A stretch of DNA of 64,000 bases, taken from contig RXJQ01000011.1 of assembly GCA_003963115.1 (NCBI GenBank), positions 156,353 through 220,352 on the forward strand, in the 5' to 3' direction. A program made the position numbers and the translations under genes. This document shows positions 25,725 to 34,684 of the stretch, piece by piece (within the stretch, counting starts at the first letter, position 1; each line of letters opens with the position of its first letter). This DNA comes from Burkholderiales bacterium. GTDB taxonomy: Bacteria; Pseudomonadota; Gammaproteobacteria; Burkholderiales; Burkholderiaceae_C. The notes below the pieces were generated by a model. That model was not told the origin of the DNA, did no database searches, and worked only from the letters and a program-made list of their open reading frames with translations.

Positions 25725-26825
25725 TTACTTGACGTTGGCGGCGACTTTTTCAGGCCACTCGACCTCGGCAGAACTGGTGCACTCGGCATCATTGGGCTTC
25801 ATGTCGCAGCGGATGCGCTTGAGCATCTTGAGTGCCCGCTTGTCGTACAAGCCAGCTTCGGCGATGTCCACACGGCCATCGCGCAGCATCTGGATGTAGC
25901 GCTTGAGGTCGGCGGAAGGAATGTCCATCCAGACCTTGGCAGGCAGTTCGGCTTCAGCCTTGCGGATCATCGTCATCGTGGGCTCGAACTGGGTCAGCCA
26001 GTATTGACGGGCCTTGATGCCGGCGTTGGGCGGGAACTTGGTCTTGTTGATGATGATCTGGTAGGTCAGGAAGGTCACGGGCATGCGCGAGATGGCGCCC
26101 TTGGTGCCGATGCCCTTGTACAGCTCCAGCGGCTTGTAGGCCAATGCCGGCGCGAAGATCACGTCCACCAGGCCGTTGTTGAACTTGCTGGCGAAATTGG
26201 TGATGTCGGCAGGAATGGGCTGCGCACCGATGCGCGTGATGGCCATGTTCTGGACCTTGTCGACGTCAAACGCCGCGATGCGCTTGCCGGCTGCCGCCTC
26301 CACACTGTTGATCTTGCGGTCGTTCACGATGGGATAGGCCGCGCCCATGGGCACGATGCCGGCCACCTCGTACTTGTCCTGCACCATCATCTTGGCGGCG
26401 GCAGGCGAGGAGAAGATCTCGATGGCCTTGTGCAGGATCTCGTAGCTGGCCTCCATGTCGATCTTGCCATCGCGCTCCATGGTGGTGGCGCCCAGTGCGT
26501 CGACCGTCGCGGCAGCGAGGTTGTAGGGCTTGCTGCGGAAGGAAGTCACGGCCATGGCATCGCACTGGCCGCTGCGGAAGTCTTCGGCGGCCACACGCTC
26601 GTCGGTGTAGGCCTTGAGCTCGATGTCGATGCCCATGTTGAGCTTCTGCATGGCCAGGACGAAGTCCTTGGCAGCCGAGAAAGCCGGGCCATTGGTGCCC
26701 ACGATGTCGAATACACAGGCCGTCTGGCCGGACCAGGCCGGGGCGGCGGCGAGCAGGCTGGCGGCGGTCAAAGCCAGCAGGCGGGAACAAGGCGAAAGGG
26801 AGCGAGCGCGCATCGAAAAGTCCAT
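25725..26825 (-). CDS. Periplasmic solute-binding protein (orphan)
   Basis: 366 residues: signal peptide LLALTAASLLAAAPAWS cleaved before GQT, then a type-2 periplasmic-binding-protein-like fold (CVFDIVGTNGPAFSAAKDF, ELKAYTDERVAAEDFRSGQCDAMA, GAAYPIVNDRKINSVEAAAGKRIA, FLTYQIIINKTKFPPN). It resembles the family annotated as putative solute-binding protein (DUF6091), distantly like TRAP/DctP receptors. The late Cys pair (Cys341, Cys349) may form a disulfide. No permease gene adjoins it on either side; ligand unknown. It follows the dctR/dctS genes on the same strand, 120 bp downstream of dctR. Confidence 0.75.
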   Translation of the reverse strand: MDFSMRARSLSPCSRLLALTAASLLAAAPAWSGQTACVFDIVGTNGPAFSAAKDFVLAMQKLNMGIDIELKAYTDERVAAEDFRSGQCDAMAVTSFRSKPYNLAAATVDALGATTMERDGKIDMEASYEILHKAIEIFSSPAAAKMMVQDKYEVAGIVPMGAAYPIVNDRKINSVEAAAGKRIAAFDVDKVQNMAITRIGAQPIPADITNFASKFNNGLVDVIFAPALAYKPLELYKGIGTKGAISRMPVTFLTYQIIINKTKFPPNAGIKARQYWLTQFEPTMTMIRKAEAELPAKVWMDIPSADLKRYIQMLRDGRVDIAEAGLYDKRALKMLKRIRCDMKPNDAECTSSAEVEWPEKVAANVK

Positions 26826-26945
26826 ACGTCAAATCTGATTTGTCCAATCTATCAAATGCAGATCACGCCACAGGCAAGGGTTTCACCTGTCGTACCCAAC
26901 GCATTCGAGGGCCCCGTGTCATGCGCACATCCTTTTGTCGCTGCA

Positions 26946-27572
26946 TCACCCTCCTGCCAGCCAACCAGCGAGTTCGGCGGCCGATTTGACGCCCAGTTTC
27001 GAGAACACGCGGGCGCGGTGCACTTCCACGGTGCGGACGGCAATGTGCAACTCGTCGGCGATGATCTTGTTGAGCTTGCCGGCGGCCACGCGGTGCATCA
27101 CCTCCTGCTCCCGCTCACTGAGGCTGGCCAGCCGGGCCTGGCGCTCTTGCGCCTGGGCGTTCTGCGCGCGTGACGCGGCCTCCACGGCCAGGGCCTGCTC
27201 GATGCGGTCGACCAAGGTGTTGTCGCTGTAGGGCTTTTCCAGGAAATCGAAAGCGCCCTTCTTGAGCGCCTCGACCACCATGGGGATGTCGCCATGCCCG
27301 CTGAGGAACAGCACCGGGTTGCGCACGCCGTGGGCCAACAAGGCCTCGTGCAGCATCAGGCCGGACAGGGGCTCCATCCGCACATCCAGCACGAACACGC
27401 CGCGCACGGGCTGCACCGCCTTGGCCAGGAAGTCCAGCAAGGCCGGGCCGCTGTCGAAGGCGTGCACCACCAGACCGCGCGAGCCCAGCAGGAACACCAG
27501 GGCGTCCCGCACCACGGCCTCGTCGTCCACCAGGTAGACCACCCCCCTGTCGGTGACGGGTGTCGTGCTCAT
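26946..27572 (-). CDS. dctR: FixJ/LuxR-type response regulator (DctR-like)
   Basis: 208 residues from ATG at 27572, which has AAGGAGGT upstream; the longer frame to 27746 reads through the kinase gene and is rejected. Receiver domain: acidic pair D16/D17, phospho-acceptor D63 in VLDVRMEPLSG, Ser91 and Lys113. The C-terminal LuxR/FixJ helix-turn-helix covers about 145-205 (LSEREQEVMHRVAAGKLNKIIADEL is split across it). It lies 10 bp after dctS and opposite the dctPQM operon, the arrangement known from Rhodobacter, where DctSR activates C4-dicarboxylate TRAP genes. Confidence 0.9.
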   Translation of the reverse strand: MSTTPVTDRGVVYLVDDEAVVRDALVFLLGSRGLVVHAFDSGPALLDFLAKAVQPVRGVFVLDVRMEPLSGLMLHEALLAHGVRNPVLFLSGHGDIPMVVEALKKGAFDFLEKPYSDNTLVDRIEQALAVEAASRAQNAQAQERQARLASLSEREQEVMHRVAAGKLNKIIADELHIAVRTVEVHRARVFSKLGVKSAAELAGWLAGG

Positions 27573-27582
27573 GTGACCTCCT

Positions 27583-29595
27583 TCATGTGAGCTCCTCTTG
27601 GCTGACGGGCAGGCTGAACGAGAACAGCGCGCCGCCTTCGGGCGCCTCATCGGCGTCCAGCACACCATAGTGCAATTCAACGATGGAGCGGCAGATGGCC
27701 AGGCCCATGCCCATGCCATCTGACTTGGTGGAGAAAAACGGCGCAAACAGGCGCTGGCTGCTTTGGCCTTTGAGACCAGGGCCGTTGTCGGTCACGGTCA
27801 CGCGCACGAAGCCGCCCGCCTGCCCCGCGCCCACCACGATGCGCCGCTCGCCTGGCTGTGCAGACAAGGCATCGCACGCGTTGCGCACCAGGTTGACGAC
27901 CACCTGCTCGATCAGGACCGGGTCGGCCACCACCTTGGGCAAGTGTGCGTCGCAGCGGATGTCCACGTGCACATGGTGGCGTGACAGGTCCCGCTTGAGC
28001 AGAGACACGCCTGACTCGATCACGCCCTGAATGGCGCAGGGTTCGCGCTGTGGCTCGCGCCGCGTGAGGAACTCTCGGATGCGCTTGACGATGCGCCCCG
28101 CATGCGAGGCCTGCTCGCCCATGCGCTGCATGGCCTTGATGATCTGCGGGTCGATGTCGGGCCGCTCACCCAGTGCGTTCAGCAAACCGGCGTTGTAGCT
28201 GGCAATGGCCGACAAGGGCTGGTTGAGTTCGTGTGCCAGGGTCGAGGCCACTTCGCCCAGCATGGTCAGGCGCGCATGGTGGGCCATGGTCTCCAGTTGC
28301 TTGCGCTCGCGCTCTTCCATGCGCTTGCGCTCGGTGATGTTGAGGATGGAGGCCATCCAGCCGATCTGCTGCCCTTTGGCGTCCACCAGCGGCGCCTCGA
28401 ACACCATCACCTCCACCACGCTGCCGTCACGGTGCTGCCAACGCGACTCATAACCTTCGCGTGGTGCCTGCCCCGCCATATTGCGCAGGTGGCGGCTCAT
28501 GCTTTGCTCCAGCTCCTGCGGCACCCAATACGGCATGGGCGGCATCAGGCCGATCAGCTCATCGGGCTGGTAACCCACCATGTCGGCCATGGTCTTGTTG
28601 ACGTAGACCAGCCGGCCTTGCATGTCACGCGCGCGGATGCCCACCGCCAGCGAATCTTCCATCGCCGAGCGCCAGGCCGCTTCCGTCCGCCAGGCCTCCT
28701 CGGCACGCGACACGCTGTGCATCTGCTTGCGCAGCATGAAGCTGGCCACGCCCAGCAGCATCACGAAGCCGCCCATCAAGGCCATGGGCATGGTGCGCCA
28801 CCAAGGTGTGATGCGTTCGCGTGAACTCAGCTCCAGCCATGCATTGGGCATGGATGGTGTCATCGAGACCCTGTACCAGGCCTGGGTCGGCCGACGTGGC
28901 CCATCCACGGTCGACGCGATGACCTCGTCCGATTCATCCACCAGGCGGATGTCGTACTTGCTGGCCAGCCACCAGGGCACTTTCTGGCGCAGCAAGGCCC
29001 CGGCCGAATAGCGCGCCACCAGCATGCCGCCTGGATGATCGTCCTTGCCAGACAAGGACACCGATAAATGCCCCGCCATGCTGGCCTCGTCGATGTTGCG
29101 GGTGACGTCGTGGGCCGGCACGGTGTCCTCGGGCACGTGGGCCATGATGCGGCCATCGTCGCCCAGCCAGGTCACGCTGACCCAGAAGCGCCGAAGGCCG
29201 TCAAGCACCAGCGCATGTCTGGCAAAAACATCGGCGCTCAAGGACTTGGCTTCGATCTCGTTGGCCAGGGCGCGCAGCTTGGCGGTTTCATCATCCAGCC
29301 TGCTGGTGATCTGTGCTTCCAGCGACAGCGAATCCGAGATCAGGTCGGCGCGCTGCGCCTCACGGTCGGCCACCTCTTTGGCATGCAGCCAGACCATCAC
29401 GCCGGCCACCAGCAGCACCGACAGCACCAGCGGCCAGGCCCACAAGGAGGGCATCAGCGCGATGCGCGAACCCAGCAATTGCAAGCGGGGCCGTGGCGGC
29501 ACGGCCAGATCCGGCCGCGGTGGCACACGTATGCCTGTGTGAGGGTCTGGAGAGGCCCTGTTCGCTTGCGTCTGAGATGGCACCTGATTCGACAT
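27583..29595 (-). CDS. dctS: Sensor histidine kinase with periplasmic and PAS sensing (DctS-like)
   Basis: 670 residues from ATG at 29595. N-terminal Pro-rich cytosolic tail, membrane span WAWPLVLSVLLVAGVMVWL, a long extracytoplasmic region of double-Cache type (FWVSVTWLGDDGRIMAHVP, MLVARYSAGALLRQ), a second span (MALMGGFVMLLGVASFML), a PAS/PAC domain (SLAVGIRARDMQGRLVYVN, GYQPDELIGLMPPMPYW), then HisKA with the phospho-His at 455 (STLAHELNQPLSAI) and HATPase_c (VVNLVRNACDAL, DNGPGL, GMGMGLAICRSI). It probably senses dicarboxylates or similar acids and phosphorylates the adjacent regulator. Confidence 0.9.
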   Translation of the reverse strand: MSNQVPSQTQANRASPDPHTGIRVPPRPDLAVPPRPRLQLLGSRIALMPSLWAWPLVLSVLLVAGVMVWLHAKEVADREAQRADLISDSLSLEAQITSRLDDETAKLRALANEIEAKSLSADVFARHALVLDGLRRFWVSVTWLGDDGRIMAHVPEDTVPAHDVTRNIDEASMAGHLSVSLSGKDDHPGGMLVARYSAGALLRQKVPWWLASKYDIRLVDESDEVIASTVDGPRRPTQAWYRVSMTPSMPNAWLELSSRERITPWWRTMPMALMGGFVMLLGVASFMLRKQMHSVSRAEEAWRTEAAWRSAMEDSLAVGIRARDMQGRLVYVNKTMADMVGYQPDELIGLMPPMPYWVPQELEQSMSRHLRNMAGQAPREGYESRWQHRDGSVVEVMVFEAPLVDAKGQQIGWMASILNITERKRMEERERKQLETMAHHARLTMLGEVASTLAHELNQPLSAIASYNAGLLNALGERPDIDPQIIKAMQRMGEQASHAGRIVKRIREFLTRREPQREPCAIQGVIESGVSLLKRDLSRHHVHVDIRCDAHLPKVVADPVLIEQVVVNLVRNACDALSAQPGERRIVVGAGQAGGFVRVTVTDNGPGLKGQSSQRLFAPFFSTKSDGMGMGLAICRSIVELHYGVLDADEAPEGGALFSFSLPVSQEELT

Positions 29596-29640
29596 CAGCA
29601 CAGTCTAGAACCAGTGTCGGCCGGGCAAACCCTGAGCAAA

Positions 29641-29667
29641 CCACAAATGTGGAATCCCACAATTTGC
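29641..29667. promoter_or_regulatory. Operator candidate between dctS and dctP
   Basis: Three alternating half-sites: CCACA (29641-29645), TGTGG (29648-29652) and CCACA (29657-29661), separated by AA and AATC. Adjacent pairs form perfect dyads. It lies in the 129-bp gap between the divergent dctS and dctP starts, 64 bp before dctP, a natural place for the DctR-like regulator to bind. Confidence 0.5.
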
Positions 29668-29724
29668 CGGTCTGGCCGGAGAGGCGAACAATGCCCGTGT
29701 TCCACATCGTCCGGAGACACCACC

Positions 29725-30753
29725 ATGTTCAATCGAATCCCCGCCTCACTGCTGCGCCGCAGCATGCTGACCCTGGCCGCTTCGATGGCCCTGCTGCCGG
29801 GCGCCTTTGCCCAGTCTCCCATCGTCATCAAGTTCAGCCACGTGGTGGCCGTAGACACGCCCAAGGGCAAGGCCGCCGAGTTCTTCGCCAAGCGCGCAGC
29901 CGAGCTTACCAAGGGCCGCGTCAAGGTCGAGGTCTACCCCAACAGCCAGCTCTACAAGGACAAGGAAGAACTCGAAGCCCTGCAATTGGGCTCGGTGCAG
30001 ATGCTGGCGCCCTCGCTGTCCAAGTTCGCACCGCTGGGCGTCAAAGAGTTCGAGGTCTTCGATCTGCCCTTCATCTTCGATGACTACCCCTCGCTGCACA
30101 AGGTCACCAACGGCCCCATCGGCCAAAGCCTGCTCAAGAAGCTGGAGTCGCGCGGCATCACGGGCCTGGCCTATTGGGACAACGGCTTCAAGGTGATGTC
30201 GGCCAACCGACCCTTGAAGAACGTCGAGGACTACCGCGGCCTGAAGATGCGCATCCAGTCCTCCAAGGTGCTGGACGCAGAGATGCGGGCCCTGGGCGCC
30301 CTGCCCCAGGTGCTGGCCTTCTCCGAGACCTACCAGGCCTTGCAGACCGGGGTGGTCGATGGCACCGAGAACCCGCCCTCCAACCTCTACACGCAGAAGA
30401 TGCACGAGGTGCAGAAAAACGTGAGCGTGACCAACCACGGCTACCTGGGTTATGCCGTCGTGGTCAACAAGAAGTTCTGGGATGGCCTGCCCGCCGACAT
30501 CCGCGCCGCGCTGACCAAGGCCATGGCCGAGTCCACCAAGGTGGCCAACGACGTGGCCTTCCAGGACAACCAGGATGCGCTGGCCAAGGTCCAGGCCTCG
30601 GGCAAGACCACGGTCTACAAGCCTTCCATCGGCGAACGCTTCCTGCTCAAGAAGGCGCTGATGCCCGTGCACAAGCAGATGGCGTCGCGCATCGGCGAGG
30701 ACATCATCCAGTCCATCTACAAGGAAACCAATTTCGACCCCAGCAAGATGTGA
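29725..30753 (+). CDS. dctP: TRAP transporter solute receptor DctP
   Basis: 342 residues from ATG at 29725 (GGAG 8 bp upstream). Signal peptide LTLAASMALLPGAFA cleaved before QSP. Mature protein follows the DctP family throughout: IKFSHVVAVDTPKGKAAEFF, VEVYPNSQLYKDKEELEALQ, FDLPFIFDDY, GLKMRIQSSKVLDAEMRALG and VDGTENPPSNLYTQKMHEVQ; the Arg of KMRIQ normally binds the substrate carboxylate. A C4-dicarboxylate or related organic acid is the likely ligand. First gene of dctPQM. Confidence 0.95.
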   Translation: MFNRIPASLLRRSMLTLAASMALLPGAFAQSPIVIKFSHVVAVDTPKGKAAEFFAKRAAELTKGRVKVEVYPNSQLYKDKEELEALQLGSVQMLAPSLSKFAPLGVKEFEVFDLPFIFDDYPSLHKVTNGPIGQSLLKKLESRGITGLAYWDNGFKVMSANRPLKNVEDYRGLKMRIQSSKVLDAEMRALGALPQVLAFSETYQALQTGVVDGTENPPSNLYTQKMHEVQKNVSVTNHGYLGYAVVVNKKFWDGLPADIRAALTKAMAESTKVANDVAFQDNQDALAKVQASGKTTVYKPSIGERFLLKKALMPVHKQMASRIGEDIIQSIYKETNFDPSKM

Positions 30754-30768
30754 TCAAGGTGGCACGAC

Positions 30769-31368
30769 ATGAAATGGCTTGACCACCTGGAAGAGTGGCT
30801 GATCGCATCCTTCATGGGCGCGGCCACGCTGATCATCTTCGCGTCGGTGCTGCACCGCTATCTGGTCGGTTTCAACACGCCGATGCAGAACTGGCTGCTG
30901 ACGCTGAACTTCGCCTGGGCTCAGGAGGCCACCATTTACCTCTTCGTGTGGATGGCCAAGTTCGGCGCGGCCTACGGCGTGCGCACCGGCATCCACGTCG
31001 GGGTGGATGTGCTCATCAACCAGCTCTCGCCACCCAAGCGCAAGGTCTTCGTGCTGTTCGGCTTGCTGGCCGGCGCCCTGTTCACCGGGACTGTCGCGAC
31101 CATGGGCGCGCGCTTCGTGTGGGAGAACGGCGCGCACTACGCCTTCCACCATGCCTTTCATCTGGACATGACCGACTTGATCGAAGGCCCCACCACACCT
31201 GATCTGGAGTGGCCGACCTGGGTGATCTACCTGGCGATCCCTTTGGGCTCCTCGCTGATGTGTTTCCGCTTCCTGCAAGTGGCCTGGAACTTCACCCGCA
31301 CCGGTGAACTGCCGCACCACGACCATGGCCATGTCGATGGCCTGGACGATGAGGAGGCACAAGCATGA
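30769..31368 (+). CDS. dctQ: TRAP transporter small permease DctQ
   Basis: 199 residues with four membrane spans (for example ASFMGAATLIIFASVLHRYL, VFVLFGLLAGALFTGTVATM). The EEWLIASFMGA start, WAQEATIYLFVWMAKFGAAYG and GIHVGVDVLINQL are typical of the DctQ subunit. The acidic, His-rich C terminus (HHDHGHVDGLDDEEAQA) is unusual but cytosolic in prediction. It lies 15 bp after dctP and overlaps dctM by 4 bp (ATGA). Confidence 0.94.
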   Translation: MKWLDHLEEWLIASFMGAATLIIFASVLHRYLVGFNTPMQNWLLTLNFAWAQEATIYLFVWMAKFGAAYGVRTGIHVGVDVLINQLSPPKRKVFVLFGLLAGALFTGTVATMGARFVWENGAHYAFHHAFHLDMTDLIEGPTTPDLEWPTWVIYLAIPLGSSLMCFRFLQVAWNFTRTGELPHHDHGHVDGLDDEEAQA

Positions 31369-32645
31369 ACGGGCTTATCCTCTTCACCGTGCTGCTGGTG
31401 CTGATGCTCACGGGCATGCCCGTGTCCATCTCGCTGGGCCTCACGGTCTTGACCTTCATCTTCGGCTTCACGCAGGTACCGCTGGAATCGGTGGCGCTCA
31501 AGCTGTTCACCGGCATCGAGAAGTTCGAGATCATGGCGATCCCCTTCTTCATCCTGGCGGGCAACTTCCTCACGCACGGCGGCGTGGCGCGGCGCATGAT
31601 CGCCTTCGCCACCAGCATGGTCGGGCATTGGCATGGCGGGCTGGCGCTGGCGGGCGTGCTGGCCTGCGCCTTGTTCGCGGCGGTGTCGGGCTCGTCGCCG
31701 GCCACGGTCGTGGCCATCGGCTCCATCTTGCTGCCGGCCATGGCCAAGGCGGGCTTTCCAAACAAGTTCGGTGCGGGTGTGATCACGACCTCGGGCGCGC
31801 TGGGTATCCTCATCCCGCCCTCCATCGTGATGGTGATGTACTCGGTGTCGACCAACACCTCGGTGGGGGCACTGTTCCTGGCTGGCGTGATCCCTGGCGT
31901 CGTGCTCGCCGTGATGCTGGGCCTGACCACCTGGTGGCGTGCCCGCAAGTTCGGCTACCCGCGCCAGCCCAAGGCCAGCTTCGCGCAACGCTTCAAGGCG
32001 CTGAAGGACTCCTTCTGGGGCCTGCTACTGATCGTGGTCGTGATGGGCGGGATCTACACCGGCCTCTTCACGCCCACCGAGGCTGCGGCCATGGCCGCCG
32101 TCTATGCCTTCATCATCGCGGTCTTCGTCTACAAGGACATGGGCCTCAAGGACGTGCCGCGCGTGCTGCTGAACTCGGCCAATATGAGCGCGATGCTGCT
32201 CTATATCATCACCAACGCGGTGCTGTTTTCCTTCGTGCTGGCCAACGAGAACATTCCGCAGCAGCTGGCCGACTGGCTGGTGGGCATGGGCCTGGGCCAG
32301 GTCGCCTTCCTGCTGGTGGTCAACATCCTGCTGCTGGTGGCGGGTAACTTCATGGAGCCCTCGTCCATCGTGCTCATCATGGCGCCCATCCTCTTTCCGG
32401 TGGCGACCAAGCTGGGCATCGACCCCATCCACTTCGGCATCCTGATCGTGGTGAACATGGAAGTGGGCATGTGCCATCCGCCCGTGGGCCTGAACCTGTA
32501 TGTGGCCTCCGGCATCACCAAGATGGGCATCACCGAACTGACCGTGGCCGTGTGGCCATGGCTGCTGACCATGCTGGTCTTCCTGGCGCTGGTGACCTAC
32601 TGGCCGACGATGTCCTTGTGGCTGCCGCACCTGCTGATGAAGTGA
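31365..32645 (+). CDS. dctM: TRAP transporter large permease DctM
   Basis: 426 residues, 12 or so membrane spans, the transport subunit of a TRAP system driven by the Na+ gradient. Family blocks: GMPVSISLGLTVL, FEIMAIPFFILAGNFLTHGG, SGSSPATVVAIGSILLPAM, GALGILIPPSIVMVMYSV and EVGMCHPPVGLNLYV. ATG overlaps the dctQ stop. No clear terminator was seen before the glycine riboswitch leader that starts about 65 bp downstream. Confidence 0.95.
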   Translation: MNGLILFTVLLVLMLTGMPVSISLGLTVLTFIFGFTQVPLESVALKLFTGIEKFEIMAIPFFILAGNFLTHGGVARRMIAFATSMVGHWHGGLALAGVLACALFAAVSGSSPATVVAIGSILLPAMAKAGFPNKFGAGVITTSGALGILIPPSIVMVMYSVSTNTSVGALFLAGVIPGVVLAVMLGLTTWWRARKFGYPRQPKASFAQRFKALKDSFWGLLLIVVVMGGIYTGLFTPTEAAAMAAVYAFIIAVFVYKDMGLKDVPRVLLNSANMSAMLLYIITNAVLFSFVLANENIPQQLADWLVGMGLGQVAFLLVVNILLLVAGNFMEPSSIVLIMAPILFPVATKLGIDPIHFGILIVVNMEVGMCHPPVGLNLYVASGITKMGITELTVAVWPWLLTMLVFLALVTYWPTMSLWLPHLLMK

Positions 32646-32709
32646 CCGGGCGTGCACTTTTCATGCGCCTGACCTCCGCATGCGGATAGCACGCTGATAC
32701 ACTGGCAGC

Positions 32710-32970
32710 TTGTCAGGAGAGAGTCGGCCCATCACGGGCAGGCCGCCGAAGGCGCAGGGCCACTCAACGCGAGTTGAACGCCCGAACGCTCAGGCAAAAG
32801 GACTGGCAAGCATGGTGGTCTGCGCACCGCCATGATCCTCGCTGGAGAGAGCCCGGAGACCCTGCCGTTCAAGCAAGGTGAGCCGGGCCACCGAAGGGGC
32901 AAGCCCACAACGCGACGGTTCAGACCGGTGCGAGGGGTCAATCTCTCAGGTAAAGCGGACAGAGAGGGCA
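32710..32970 (+). promoter_or_regulatory. Tandem glycine riboswitch
   Basis: Two consecutive glycine aptamers precede gcvT. Aptamer 1 (about 32710-32810) shows GGAGAGAGTC, CCGAAGGCGCAGGG, and CTCAGGCAAAAGGACTG, closed by CTTGTC/GGCAAG. Aptamer 2 (about 32836-32970) shows CTGGAGAGAGCCC, CACCGAAGGGGCAAGCC, CTCTCAGGTAAAGCGGACAG. Such pairs turn on glycine-cleavage genes when glycine is high. The 90-bp expression platform to the gcvT ATG at 33061 contains no obvious Shine-Dalgarno. An 8-bp hairpin sits between the aptamers (32811-32834). Confidence 0.93.
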
Positions 32971-33060
32971 GCACCGGACCTGGCGATCAACCTCACGTTG
33001 GCCACCCGGGACGGATCCACCAGATTGCCCTCAGCTGGCCTCGCGGCCGGCTACCAGACC

Positions 33061-34188
<1,128 letters not shown>

Positions 34189-34266
34189 GATCGCCGTAAG
34201 CCACAAGGGCTGAGAGATACTCCCGCTCGTTCGGCAAACCACTTTTTTGTTTACAGGATTCCCACC

Positions 34267-34641
34267 ATGACCATCAAGTACACCCCCGACCACGAATGGC
34301 TGCAGATCGAAGCGGACGGCACGGCCGTCGTCGGCATCACCCAACATGCCCAGGACGCACTGGGTGACGTGGTCTTCGTGGACCTGCCCGCCGTGGGCGA
34401 CAGCTTCAACGCCCATGACGTGGCCGGCGTGGTCGAGTCCGTGAAGGCCGCCGCCGACGTCTACATGCCCTTGACCGGCGAGATCGTGGCCGTCAACGAA
34501 GCCCTGCGCGACGATCCCGCCCTGGCCAACAGCGACCCCATGGGCGCCGGCTGGTTCTTCAAGGTCAAGCTGAGCAACCCCGCCGATGCGAACGCCCTGC
34601 TCGACAAGACCGCCTACGACGATCTGTTGAAGAACGCCTGA
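34267..34641 (+). CDS. gcvH: Glycine cleavage system H protein
   Basis: 124 residues, a lipoyl-carrier protein. The lipoylated lysine is Lys60 in [14 protein letters not shown]; the fold starts [20 protein letters not shown]. It shuttles the aminomethyl group between GcvP, GcvT and the Lpd subunit (not in the window). An AGGA lies 8-9 bp before the ATG. 78 bp after gcvT. Confidence 0.97.
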   Translation: MTIKYTPDHEWLQIEADGTAVVGITQHAQDALGDVVFVDLPAVGDSFNAHDVAGVVESVKAAADVYMPLTGEIVAVNEALRDDPALANSDPMGAGWFFKVKLSNPADANALLDKTAYDDLLKNA

Positions 34642-34684
34642 TCCCGCTGCTTCCCGCCCTGCCGCCGAACCGCCCGCCTCCGCC

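Noticed and set aside
29068..29724. Upstream extension of dctP to 29068
   Set aside because: It would run antisense to dctS and bury the signal peptide; the ATG at 29725 has a ribosome site and a normal signal peptide.
34189..34266. GGGCTGAGAGATACTCCC between gcvT and gcvH, resembling part of a TPP riboswitch
   Set aside because: The rest of the thi-box (the upstream GGGGTGC-type and downstream CCTGATCTGG-type parts) is missing and the context is glycine cleavage; treated as chance.
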